Of a stretch of 9,574 nucleotides of DNA, positions 1-6,308 are shown in pieces. Source of the DNA: Kordiimonadaceae bacterium. GTDB taxonomy: Bacteria; Pseudomonadota; Alphaproteobacteria; Sphingomonadales; Kordiimonadaceae. The stretch lies in contig JAESTR010000155.1 in assembly GCA_016763495.1 (NCBI GenBank), positions 1-9,574 of the forward strand, written 5' to 3'. Each line of letters starts with the position of its first letter. Position 1 is the stretch's first letter. A program made the position numbers and the translations under genes. The notes beneath the pieces were generated by a model, which saw only the letters and a list, made by a program, of their open reading frames with translations, was not told where the DNA came from and did no database searches.

Positions 1-158
1 ACATCATCAATAACAGATGTGTCGAGCTCGTTGCGGTCGCGCAGGGCTTCTAGTGTCTGTGTTGCCAGCTGAACAGGTGTGATCTCGTGCAAAGAACCGT
101 CCTTGCGGCCTTTGCCGCGCGGTGTACGGACGGCGTCGTAAATATAAGCTTCAGTCAT
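1..158 (-). CDS. Acetyl-CoA C-acyltransferase (thiolase), N-terminal part
   Basis: The 52 visible residues begin MTEAYIYDAVRTPRGKG and continue into an HEITPVQLA segment, the usual N-terminus of bacterial degradative thiolases of the FadI/FadA type. Such enzymes cleave 3-ketoacyl-CoA with CoA to acetyl-CoA and a shortened acyl-CoA in the cytoplasm, the last step of beta-oxidation. The rest of the gene, including the active-site cysteines, lies beyond the left edge, so the subfamily cannot be settled. The ATG at 156-158 is preceded by AAGGGA (complement of 169-174) at suitable spacing. It starts 34 bases after the acyl-CoA dehydrogenase stop on the same strand, so the two are almost certainly co-transcribed. 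A biosynthetic acetyl-CoA acetyltransferase is less likely given the operon partner. Confidence 0.88.
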   Translation of the reverse strand, partial: MTEAYIYDAVRTPRGKGRKDGSLHEITPVQLATQTLEALRDRNELDTSVIDD

Positions 159-192
159 TTTTAAAATATCCCTTCAGGATGAAATATCTGAA

Positions 193-1986
193 TTAGAAGT
201 TTGCGGCATCAAGGGCCATTACATCTTCGGCGCCGGCTTCAAGTTCTGCCAGCAGAGACTTGGTTTCCGGGAGGCGGCGCTTCATGTAATAACGACCAGT
301 TATTAACTTATTCTCAAAGAATGTAGGGTCGTCTGTGCCAGCGTCCAGTTTTTCGGCAGAAATTTTTGCCATTTGCGCCCACTGGAAGCCCAGTAGGACA
401 TGACCAAATAAGTGCATGAACGGTGTTGAGCCTGCGCCAGCATTGTCTGGGTTTGTCATGCCGTTTTGCATCAGCCACATGGCAGCGCTTTGCAGGTCAC
501 CAAGTGCGGCACTTAGGGGAGCGACAAAGTCTTTAAGTTTTTCATTGTTTTTATTGTCAGACAGGAAGCGGCCAACAAGTTTGAAGAATGCCTGAATGCC
601 GCGGCCGCCGTTGGCAGGTAGCTTACGGCCGACAAGGTCAAGGGCTTGTACGCCGTTAGCGCCTTCATAAATCTGGGTGATACGAGCATCGCGTACAAAT
701 TGCTCCATACCCCACTCAGATACATAGCCGTGGCCGCCGTATACTTGCTGTGAGCTTGTAGTGAATTCATAACCGCGGTCAGTGAACACACCTTTCATCA
801 CTGGTGTTAGCAAACTTACGATGTCATCAGCTGATTGGCGCTCTTCTTCAGTTTCTGCTTTATGAGACAAGTCAACCAACATGGCGCACCAGAGGGCCGC
901 AGCACGGGCTGCTTCGTTGAAGGATTTTGCATTCATTAGCATGCGGCGAATGTCTGGGTGGACTATCAAGGGATCAGCATCTTTGTCTTTAGCTTTTGGT
1001 CCAGTTAAAGAACGGCCCTGAATACGGTCATTGGCATATTCGACAGCGTTCTGGTAGGCCACTTCTGACAAGCCGTAGCCTTGAACACTCACGCCGATAC
1101 GCGCGGCATTCATCATGTAGAACATGGCTTTCAGGCCTTTGTTTGCTTCACCAAGCAAGAAGCCTTTGGCGCCATCAAAGTTCAGCACACATGTCGAGTT
1201 TGCATGAATACCCATTTTTTCTTCAATACTGCCACAAACAACGCCGTTGCGGTCTGCGAGGCTGTTATCATCATTCAAGTTGAATTTCGGAACGATGAAA
1301 AGCGAGATGCCTTTCACGCCAGCGGGGGCATCGGTTAAACGAGCTAATACCAAATGGATGATGTTGTCAGCCAAATCGTGCTCGCCAGACGAAATGAAAA
1401 TTTTGGTGCCGGTAATGGCATAGGAACCGTCGCCGTTTGGCTCAGCTTTAGTGCGCAACAATCCGAGGTCTGTGCCGCAATGTGACTCGGTCAGGTTCAT
1501 CGTGCCTGTCCATTCACCAGCGACCATTGGTGGCAGGTATTTTTGCTTTTGCTCGTCAGAACCAACAGCCGCTATTGCAGCGCGCGCACCAGCGGAAAGG
1601 CCAGGATACATCGCAAAAGCCATGTTCGCGGAAACCATCATTTCTTCCACACAGAAAGCTAGTACATGCGGCAAGCCTTGGCCGCCATACGCTGGGTCGT
1701 CTGAAAGGCCAGGCCAGCCGCCTTCTACGTATTTCGCATACGCTTCCTTGAAGCCCTTTGGTGTTGTGACAGAGCCGTCTTCATGGCGTGTGCAGCCTTC
1801 ACGGTCTCCGGATAAGTTAAGAGGTGCGAGCTCATTTTCGCAAATTTTAGCACTTTCTTCGAGGATAGCCGCAACCAAATCAGGGGAGGCGTCTGCGTAG
1901 CCGGGCAGATTTGAATGTTTGCTGATATTAAGCACATCATTCAAGATGAAGTTCATGTCTTTTACGGGTGCGCGGTAGCTAGGCAT
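193..1986 (-). CDS. Acyl-CoA dehydrogenase, DmdC/FadE-like, 597 aa
   Basis: FAD-dependent acyl-CoA dehydrogenase, forming the trans-2,3 double bond of acyl-CoA in the first step of beta-oxidation. The order is an N-terminal extension typical of the 590-600 aa class (MPSYRAPVKDMNFILNDVL), a helical domain, a middle beta domain (MNLTESHCGTDLG about 163-175; ITGTKIFISSGEHD about 191-204), a C-terminal helical domain, and an extra C-terminal domain after about 460. The motif QIYEGANGVQ (438-447) supplies Glu441, which aligns with the catalytic base of medium-chain enzymes. The same class includes DmdC (3-methylmercaptopropionyl-CoA dehydrogenase) of marine alphaproteobacteria; substrate cannot be read from sequence, and the thiolase neighbour favours general fatty acid or branched acyl-CoA oxidation. 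The ATG has AAGGA (complement of 1993-1997) six bases upstream. It lies 35 bases after the MerR reading frame. Confidence 0.93.
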   Translation of the reverse strand: MPSYRAPVKDMNFILNDVLNISKHSNLPGYADASPDLVAAILEESAKICENELAPLNLSGDREGCTRHEDGSVTTPKGFKEAYAKYVEGGWPGLSDDPAYGGQGLPHVLAFCVEEMMVSANMAFAMYPGLSAGARAAIAAVGSDEQKQKYLPPMVAGEWTGTMNLTESHCGTDLGLLRTKAEPNGDGSYAITGTKIFISSGEHDLADNIIHLVLARLTDAPAGVKGISLFIVPKFNLNDDNSLADRNGVVCGSIEEKMGIHANSTCVLNFDGAKGFLLGEANKGLKAMFYMMNAARIGVSVQGYGLSEVAYQNAVEYANDRIQGRSLTGPKAKDKDADPLIVHPDIRRMLMNAKSFNEAARAAALWCAMLVDLSHKAETEEERQSADDIVSLLTPVMKGVFTDRGYEFTTSSQQVYGGHGYVSEWGMEQFVRDARITQIYEGANGVQALDLVGRKLPANGGRGIQAFFKLVGRFLSDNKNNEKLKDFVAPLSAALGDLQSAAMWLMQNGMTNPDNAGAGSTPFMHLFGHVLLGFQWAQMAKISAEKLDAGTDDPTFFENKLITGRYYMKRRLPETKSLLAELEAGAEDVMALDAANF

Positions 1987-2021
1987 ATCAGGTCCTTAAC
2001 TTCTATAATAATGAGGATGGT

Positions 2022-2464
2022 TTATCTGGGCGAATAGGGTTTCAACCGTTTTTGTGTATCGCGGTGAACCCAGTGTGTTCCGTCAGCAGACCGTTCCAGT
2101 CCGCCTAATAAATCGCAAAAGCCTTCCAACTCGTCGATGGTGGCATTGATGTCGTCCCGCTGGTTTGCAGGTCTTTCACCCTTGCTTTGCAACGGTCTAG
2201 TGTTGTTACTCGTTGCTGCGTGCGGCCGTCGGGCAAATTATAAAGGTCCAGCATTTCGCCAATCTCTGACAATGAGAAACCAACGCGCTTGCCGCGTAGT
2301 ATCCATGAAAGGCGCGTCTTATCCTGTGGGTGATAGATGCGGTGTTGGCCGTCGCGTTCAGGAGAAATTAACCCTTGGTCTTCATAATGACGCAGCGTGC
2401 GGGCAGTAACACCGCACTGCTCGGCAAGTTCTTTGATTGTGTATCGTTCGGTTGTTTTGATCAT
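2022..2464 (-). pseudogene. MerR-family regulator (LiuR-like), frameshifted
   Basis: The first about 100 residues form a MerR regulator: winged helix at about 8-75 (YTIKELAEQCGVTARTLRHY, then GLISPERDGQHRIY) and the start of the dimerisation helix (to RCKARVKDLQ). The frame then runs out after 19 unrelated residues at 2105. The -1 frame reads on as QRDDINATIDELEGFC and ends HRDTQKRLKPYSPR with a stop at 2022-2024, the usual tail of these small acyl-CoA/branched-chain catabolism regulators. One missing A in the run complementary to TTT 2164-2166 (CAAACC instead of CAAAACC) explains it; adding it gives 147 aa. Unrepaired, the product is 119 aa with a wrong end to its dimerisation helix. It heads the dehydrogenase-thiolase operon and is preceded by AAGAAGG (complement of 2470-2476). 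Assignment to the LiuR type rests on context and tail sequence. A sequencing error is as possible as a real mutation. Confidence 0.85.
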
Positions 2465-2489
2465 AACAGCCTTCTTTAATGTATGCCAT

Positions 2490-2518
2490 TACATAGTTTA
2501 CGTTAACGTAAACGTCAA
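2490..2518 (-). promoter_or_regulatory. Promoter of the MerR-dehydrogenase-thiolase operon
   Basis: On the minus strand a -35 TTGACG (complement of 2513-2518) and a -10 TATGTA (complement of 2490-2495) are separated by 17 bases. The start of transcription would fall near 2483, about 20 bases before the MerR ATG. The spacer is filled by a perfect palindrome, as in MerR-type control where the regulator sits between the two hexamers. An alternative -10, TGTAAT, would give a 19-base spacer, the length typical of MerR-activated promoters. Confidence 0.7.
2496..2513. promoter_or_regulatory. 18-bp perfect palindromic operator, probable MerR/LiuR-type site
   Basis: GTTTACGTTAACGTAAAC is identical to its own reverse complement and occupies the spacer of the operon promoter. 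The TTTACG-CGTAAA core resembles the inverted repeat I recall for LiuR regulators of branched-chain amino acid and fatty acid catabolism. The natural inference is that the adjacent MerR protein controls its own operon here. The divergent DUF962 gene starts about 170 bp away and might share the control, but nothing in the sequence shows this. Confidence 0.72.
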
Positions 2519-2683
2519 GTATTTTCCTTTGAAAACACCCCTAAACGCCCCAAATAATCTGTAAAGTGTCGGTTTCCTGCTATATTTTCTGGACTTGGTA
2601 GTATAGAAATGAACTCGGGAGATGTGAAAACGGTGCAGAATGTGCCCGAATCGCACATGACGTTTTTGTTGGAAGGCTTTAAG

Positions 2684-3051
2684 ATGGTACCAAAGTTTGA
2701 GACATATGGGGATTTTTTCCCCTATTATCTAGCAGAGCATTCTTTGCCTATCTGCCGGACTTTGCACTATATTGGTACCGCACTGGCGACAGCGGTGACT
2801 ATTTACGCTCTGTATAGCCAGCAATTTTGGATACTGCTATTGTCGCCGCTCGCTGGCTATAGCTTTGCATGGTTTGCCACTTTGTGTTTGAAAAAAACAA
2901 ACCAGCCACTTTTGATTATCCGTGGTGGTCTTTTATAAGCGATTATAAAATGATGGGCTTGTGGCTCACTGGCAAACTGGGCCCGGCGATGGAAGATGCA
3001 ATGAATAAGCATGGCCGTAGTAATAGTAAAGGTGTGTCTGGGGCGCGCTAG
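2684..3051 (+). pseudogene. DUF962 / Mpo1-like membrane protein, frameshifted
   Basis: The N-terminal part (MVPKFETYGDFFPYYLAEHS, LHYIGTALA, AGYSFAWF) and a second part one frame back (HFVFEKNKPATFDYPWWSF, DYKMMGLWLTGKL) together give a complete small DUF962 protein. These have two or more membrane segments and conserved histidines; the yeast relative Mpo1 is an iron-dependent 2-hydroxy fatty acid dioxygenase, but the function of short bacterial members is not certain. The join is at 2873-2878: one missing G turns the expected FGHF into FAT. Adding it gives 122 aa. Unrepaired, the frame ends at 2938 and loses the third histidine region. The ATG at 2684 is preferred over the upstream one at 2609 because GGAAGG (2671-2676) lies eight bases before it and the family begins here. 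It is divergent to the acyl-CoA degradation operon, fitting a lipid role. Confidence 0.82.
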
Positions 3052-3464
3052 TTCTATCATCTTTCCAACTAAGTTTTACTCGGTTGGTGTTCAAGCGCCA
3101 CATAAGCTTCACCAGATAACTAGGGCTTCTCCAGAAAGCTGGCGTGTCGCAGTCGGGCTCGTTCTTTGGTCACTGTGCATTTCTTGTGTGGAATATCTAT
3201 AGAAACCAGCTTTCCTATAGATATTGGCACCGTGCTGGGATTGGTTGGCGTGATGCTATTCGGGGCTTTGATCGGTCCCCAATGAGATTTACCCTTCAAG
3301 TCGAATTCTGTGTGGCATAACCTTTAATTCTAGAAAACGCTTCTAATACCAGACAATTAAATGGGCATGTGATTGCAATTTGTGCCAAATTTCGTTACGA
3401 CAGTGAAAGCAAGAGCTTTTTCTATCAGACCTTGCGGCCGCCTATTTGTCTGGACCAATATTCA
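3052..3464. other. Intergenic stretch without a convincing gene
   Basis: About 410 bases between the DUF962 gene and the TSUP permease. No frame gives a recognisable full protein. Two short hydrophobic readings in different frames (ending near 3202 as RVAVGLVLWS..., and 3215-3285 as PIDIGTVLGLVGVMLFGALIG) could be debris of a decayed membrane-protein gene, but I cannot name a family. An AT-rich hairpin lies at 3192-3225. No clear promoter for the permease was found. Confidence 0.5.
3192..3225. repeat. AT-rich inverted repeat (hairpin)
   Basis: The arms AATATCTATAG (3192-3202) and CTATAGATATT (3215-3225) are perfect complements. Three more A-T pairs (3203-3205 with 3211-3213) follow after a single bulged C at 3214, leaving a five-base loop CCAGC. 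There is no U-run on either side, so it is not a classical terminator. It may be a regulator site, a transcript end structure or a relic; the sequence does not decide. Confidence 0.6.
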
Positions 3465-4406
3465 ATGACCTTATATCTGCCTATTGCTGAGCTCTCGATG
3501 AATATATTTCTCGTGATTGGCATGGGCGGCATTGTGGGTTTTCTGTCGGGCATGTTTGGTGTTGGTGGTGGGTTTTTGATGACGCCATTGCTTATATTTA
3601 TCGGCGTTCCGCCAGCGGTGGCTGTGGCCACAGAATCTAATGAGATTACAGCAGCATCTGTTTCCGGCGCGCTTGCTCATTGGCGGCGGCAGGGCATTGA
3701 TGTGAAAATGGGTGTTGTCCTCATCATTGGCGGTGCCATAGGCTCCTTCTTCGGTGCGCAGATTTTCACCCACTTACGTGCTTTAGGCCAAGTAGACTTG
3801 ATGATCTCGCTCGCCTACGTCCTTTTTCTTGGGCTTGTGGGCGGGTTAATGTTCTGGGAAAGTGTTCGCGCGATTATTCGTCAGCGTAATGGCTTTGTAT
3901 CACCAAAAACGTCCCGCGAAGAGCGCCATAAGGCTTGGATCCATGCACTGCCTTTCAAAGTGCGTTTTAAAAAGTCCCGGTTATATATTTCAGCGCTGCT
4001 GCCGTTAGCCATTGGCCTGCTTGTTGGTGTGCTTGCTGCTATCATGGGTGTAGGTGGTGGTTTTGTAATGGTGCCTGCGATGATTTACATCCTCGGTATG
4101 CCGACAAATGTGGTGATCGGCACTTCTTTGTTTCAGATTATATTTGTAACTGCACTGACCACTATATTTCATTCTGTGAATACACAGACTGTTGATATTT
4201 TCATGGCTATATTATTGTTGGTTGGTGCTGTTGTTGGTGCGCAGTTTGGCGCACGTTTCGGGCTTAAACTGCGCGGTGAGTATTTGCGCGCTATGTTAGC
4301 GGCTATGGTGTTGGCCGTGTGCGTGAATATGGGCGTTGGGTTGGTTGTTGAACCTGACGAGCGTTACAGCGTGTCTGATGTCATATCTATCGGTGGAGCT
4401 CACTAA
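3465..4406 (+). CDS. TSUP family permease (TauE/SafE, DUF81), 313 aa
   Basis: Integral inner-membrane protein of the sulfite exporter TauE/SafE family, which moves small sulfur or carboxylate anions such as sulfite or sulfoacetate. It shows the family's internal duplication: FLSGMFGVGGGFLMTPLLIF (27-46) and again VLAAIMGVGGGFVMVPAMIY (189-208), each followed by a PxxVxxxT segment. Hydrophobic stretches cover nearly the whole chain apart from a basic cytoplasmic loop at about 135-172. The start at 3465 (MTLYLPIAEL) fits the family N-terminus; the frame stays open upstream to a GTG at 3369, but those 32 residues do not look like membrane protein and have no ribosome site. No strong Shine-Dalgarno precedes 3465 either. 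It overlaps the next gene by one base (TAATG), so the two are translated together. The transported ion is unknown. Confidence 0.9.
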   Translation: MTLYLPIAELSMNIFLVIGMGGIVGFLSGMFGVGGGFLMTPLLIFIGVPPAVAVATESNEITAASVSGALAHWRRQGIDVKMGVVLIIGGAIGSFFGAQIFTHLRALGQVDLMISLAYVLFLGLVGGLMFWESVRAIIRQRNGFVSPKTSREERHKAWIHALPFKVRFKKSRLYISALLPLAIGLLVGVLAAIMGVGGGFVMVPAMIYILGMPTNVVIGTSLFQIIFVTALTTIFHSVNTQTVDIFMAILLLVGAVVGAQFGARFGLKLRGEYLRAMLAAMVLAVCVNMGVGLVVEPDERYSVSDVISIGGAH

Positions 4407-5167
4407 TGGGAATCTTTGTAAGAATAGCGGCTTTTGGCCTGATGCTTTCTGGTTTTACAATGTCGGCTAATGCGTTGGTAACAGACCTGTCCAAGCCGCG
4501 CATTGAAATCCGCTACAGCTTTGACGGCGCGCAACTTATTTTATTTGGCGCGGTAGGTGCCTCATCAATTGATTTGGTGAATGACTTTTACGACATTGTT
4601 ATTGTTGTTCGCGGCCCAGCTGCACAAACTGTCGTGCGCCGCAAAGACAAAGTGGGCGGTATTTGGGTGAATAACGATAATACAGTATTCCCCACAGCCC
4701 CTGGGTATTATGCGGTGGCGGCTTCCCGCCCGCTTAGTGACATTGCAACGCCTACTGTTTATGCAAGCTACGGCATAGGGTTTGGAAACCTGCCTTTATT
4801 GACCACATCTGAGCGCGGCCTTGTGGCACCTGAAAAAAGCTTCAGGGACGCTCTTTTTCGTATTCGCTCTGCCCAAGGCCTTTTCAGGCAGGAGCAAGAT
4901 TCAATTGTCAAATTGTCAGAAGGCCTGTTTAAAACAGATATTCACTTGCCTGCGACGGTACCAGACGGTGATTTTAGCGTTGAAACCTTTTTGTTCCAGT
5001 CGGGCCGCCTTAAATCAAGAGACCGTATTTCCCTGAATGTTTCCAAGGAGGGCTTTGAGCGCGCGGCGTACGAATTTGCCCATGGTTTCCCATTTTTTTA
5101 CGGTTTAACAGCCGTTATCGTGGCCATTGCCGCTGGCTGGTTTGCTGGCGTAGTTGGCAAAAAATAA
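4406..5167 (+). CDS. TIGR02186 family envelope protein (Alph_Pro_TM), 253 aa
   Basis: A conserved alphaproteobacterial family of unknown function, usually found next to a TSUP permease. The chain opens with a signal sequence (about 1-23, ending MSANA before LVTDLS), has a periplasmic beta-rich domain (IEIRYSFDGAQLILFGAVG about 33-51, then IVVRGP), and ends with one membrane helix (about 228-250, GLTAVIVAIAAGWFAGVVG) and a short basic tail GKK. It would thus be anchored in the inner membrane with its body in the periplasm. The start codon shares its A with the stop of the permease gene, indicating translational coupling and a joint function. A periplasmic accessory to the exporter is a reasonable inference, not a demonstrated role. 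No catalytic motif is apparent. Confidence 0.9.
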   Translation: MGIFVRIAAFGLMLSGFTMSANALVTDLSKPRIEIRYSFDGAQLILFGAVGASSIDLVNDFYDIVIVVRGPAAQTVVRRKDKVGGIWVNNDNTVFPTAPGYYAVAASRPLSDIATPTVYASYGIGFGNLPLLTTSERGLVAPEKSFRDALFRIRSAQGLFRQEQDSIVKLSEGLFKTDIHLPATVPDGDFSVETFLFQSGRLKSRDRISLNVSKEGFERAAYEFAHGFPFFYGLTAVIVAIAAGWFAGVVGKK

Positions 5168-5203
5168 GTTTGAATCAACAAGCCAGCTTGAGTGCGGAAA
5201 CCT

Positions 5204-5500
5204 TTATCGCAGTGCGCGCCTTATAGGGACGACATTGCTTGCTAGTTCTGGCGCGCAGCTGCCTTTCTCAATCTCAAAAACATATTTATCTTCGATCACC
5301 CGTGCCATATGCAATGTGTGGCCACTCATTTTGCAAAAAGCGGGCATATCTTGAACAGAGGCTGGGTCAGACGCAGTGACAATTAGCATTTCACCTGCTG
5401 TTAACGTATCCAGGCACCTGCGTGCTCTTAGCACGGGCATGGGGCACAAAAGGCCGGTTACGTCTAATTGTGTTGGGGATGTTTCATTAGTCTCAGGCAT
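5204..5500 (-). CDS. TusA/SirA-like sulfurtransferase family protein, 98 aa
   Basis: Small cytoplasmic sulfur-carrier protein. The signature LDVTGLLCPMPVLRAR (12-27) contains the CPxP motif; Cys19 would hold the persulfide sulfur passed to partner enzymes. The following GEMLIVTASDPASVQDMPAFC and a hydrophobic strand complete the usual two-layer fold. Length is slightly above the family norm of about 80 because of a short N-terminal lead and a C-terminal tail (VVPIRRALR). The ATG has GAGG about ten bases upstream. It converges on the TIGR02186 gene with only 36 bases between the stops and no clear terminator. Whether it works in tRNA thiolation or in dissimilatory sulfur handling cannot be told; proximity to a possible sulfite exporter hints at the latter. 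Confidence 0.9.
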   Translation of the reverse strand: MPETNETSPTQLDVTGLLCPMPVLRARRCLDTLTAGEMLIVTASDPASVQDMPAFCKMSGHTLHMARVIEDKYVFEIEKGSCAPELASNVVPIRRALR

Positions 5501-5780
5501 TGGCTGGCCTCAAATTTAGTTTCTGTCATAGAGTGTACGGCGGTTGTGAGTTATAGAATAGTGTAAATTTCTCAATAGCCAGTTAACAAGCAAGACCTGA
5601 AATCAGAAAAAAACCTCTAAATACGCTTTTTTTCTCCAGCTATTAATCCAAAGATTGTGGGGGTTCAGGCTATAATAGAACTCTTTCAATATCGCGATTT
5701 TTATGACTCGTTTTTTGATGCCGCTAAATTCGAAAATTTGAGAAGTCCGGAAATCAGAGCCTCAAGAATATAAAGCACTC
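5501..5780. other. Intergenic region upstream of the tusA-like gene
   Basis: This AT-rich stretch has no gene that I can support. It contains an A/T inverted repeat, AGAAAAAAA at 5605-5613 and TTTTTTTCT at 5627-5635 (nine perfect pairs, 13-base loop). It also has an isolated plus-strand TATAAT at 5671-5676 with no good -35. The promoter of the tusA-like gene should lie at its left end, but no clean hexamer pair is visible there. Confidence 0.5.
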
Positions 5781-5815
5781 AATAAAGAAGACCCGCCCCG
5801 GGTAAGGGCGGGTCT
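5781..5815 (-). terminator. Probable Rho-independent terminator of the 74-aa gene
   Basis: Ten perfect pairs (AGACCCGCCC 5789-5798 with GGGCGGGTCT 5806-5815) close a seven-base loop. Read on the minus strand the stem is followed by TCTTTATT (complement of 5781-5788), a moderately U-rich tail. On the plus strand no U-run follows, so the minus-strand reading is favoured. It lies about 80 bases after the stop of the small gene. Confidence 0.65.
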
Positions 5816-5889
5816 CGGACCGGGATTGGGTATGTCCCGGTCGCGGACGGGAAGTCGGTGGGTGCCGGGTACTGAGAGTTTCCCGTCCG
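5789..5889 (-). repeat. Three consecutive GC-rich hairpins with a shared loop pentamer
   Basis: Hairpin 1: 5789-5798 with 5806-5815 (10 pairs, 7-base loop). Hairpin 2: 5818-5825 with 5835-5842 (8 pairs, 9-base loop). Hairpin 3: 5844-5853 with 5880-5889 (10 pairs, 26-base loop). They stand almost end to end, and each loop carries GGGTA on the plus strand (5800-5804, 5828-5832, 5867-5871), that is TACCC on the minus strand. Hairpin 3 begins eight bases after the stop of the minus-strand 74-aa gene. This is either a structured 3' untranslated region or a small RNA. I do not recognise a named RNA family. Confidence 0.65.
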
Positions 5890-5896
5890 TAACCTG

Positions 5897-6121
5897 TTAG
5901 TGCAATAGGCTTACTGTTGTCTGTTGTTCGCTAGTGGCTCTGTTGGTTAATTGCTCATGAATTGCTAGCCAGATATCAAAACCTTCAGCGTCACCAATGG
6001 TTTTCATTTTCACGAGAGCTTTGTCAGCATACTCAAGCGCCTTAGAACCAAAGTTCTTAAGAAGATTGTCAGCGACATATCCATAATAAAAAGAGGGGTC
6101 AAAAGCAGGTTGGGCTTGCAT
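5897..6121 (-). CDS. Small conserved-looking hypothetical protein, 74 aa
   Basis: Soluble, probably helical small protein of unknown function. The core FYYGYVADNLLKNFGSKALEYADKALVKMKTIGDAEGFDIWLAIHEQL (about 11-58) has the pattern of short alphaproteobacterial proteins of type FYxxYVAxNLxxxFGxxAxxYADKALxKM; I recall such proteins as conserved but cannot name a family. No signal peptide, membrane helix or metal motif is visible. The C-terminal 16 residues look unstructured. GGAG (complement of 6129-6132) sits seven bases before the ATG and a perfect TATAAT lies just upstream, so it seems to be an independently transcribed single gene. Its stop is followed at once by a three-hairpin element. 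It is unrelated by strand position to the tusA-like gene, about 400 bases downstream on the same strand. Confidence 0.72.
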   Translation of the reverse strand: MQAQPAFDPSFYYGYVADNLLKNFGSKALEYADKALVKMKTIGDAEGFDIWLAIHEQLTNRATSEQQTTVSLLH

Positions 6122-6140
6122 GGCTTGGCTCCGGGCAATG

Positions 6141-6146
6141 ATTATA
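6141..6146 (-). promoter_or_regulatory. -10 element of the 74-aa gene
   Basis: A perfect TATAAT on the minus strand would start transcription near 6134, leaving a leader of only about 13 bases that just contains the GGAG ribosome site. The best -35 in reach is CTGTTG at a 16-base spacer, which is weak. Confidence 0.5.
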
Positions 6147-6308
6147 CGTGCCCTATCAACAGCAACAGCCGTGCCAGTTTAGGAGAAGCCTTAAAATATA
6201 CAGAAAACAGCGATTTAGAGGTAGGTGATAGGGAGGGCCGCTACGGAAAGGACAAAGCTGCCGGGTAAAAGTGTGACGCTCGGAATCGATTGCCTGTGTA
6301 GGTCTTTG

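Noticed and set aside
996..1900. Several plus-strand open frames of 85-149 codons inside the acyl-CoA dehydrogenase gene
   Set aside because: They are antisense shadows of a well-conserved gene, with low-complexity Ser/Arg/Cys-rich translations and no ribosome sites.
2100..2170. Programmed -1 frameshifting in the MerR gene
   Set aside because: The junction CTGCAAACCAGC has no X XXY YYZ slippery heptamer, and this family is not known for recoding. A one-base deletion is simpler.
2609..2683. Earlier ATG at 2609 for the DUF962 gene
   Set aside because: The 25 extra residues do not match the family start and lack a ribosome site, while ATG 2684 has GGAAGG at good spacing.
3369..3464. GTG start adding 32 residues to the TSUP permease
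   Set aside because: The extra segment is polar and cysteine-rich, unlike the family N-terminus MxxYLPIAELS, and no ribosome site precedes it.
5671..5742. Plus-strand TATAAT at 5671 with a 12-codon frame at 5704
   Set aside because: There is no -35 at a workable distance and the short frame has no ribosome site or recognisable peptide. It could still start an RNA through the hairpins, but support is too thin for a feature.
6255..6270. Further CCGGGTAA word at 6261 as a fourth member of the hairpin set
   Set aside because: It shares the GGGTA pentamer with the three loops but has no flanking stem, so chance occurrence is more likely.
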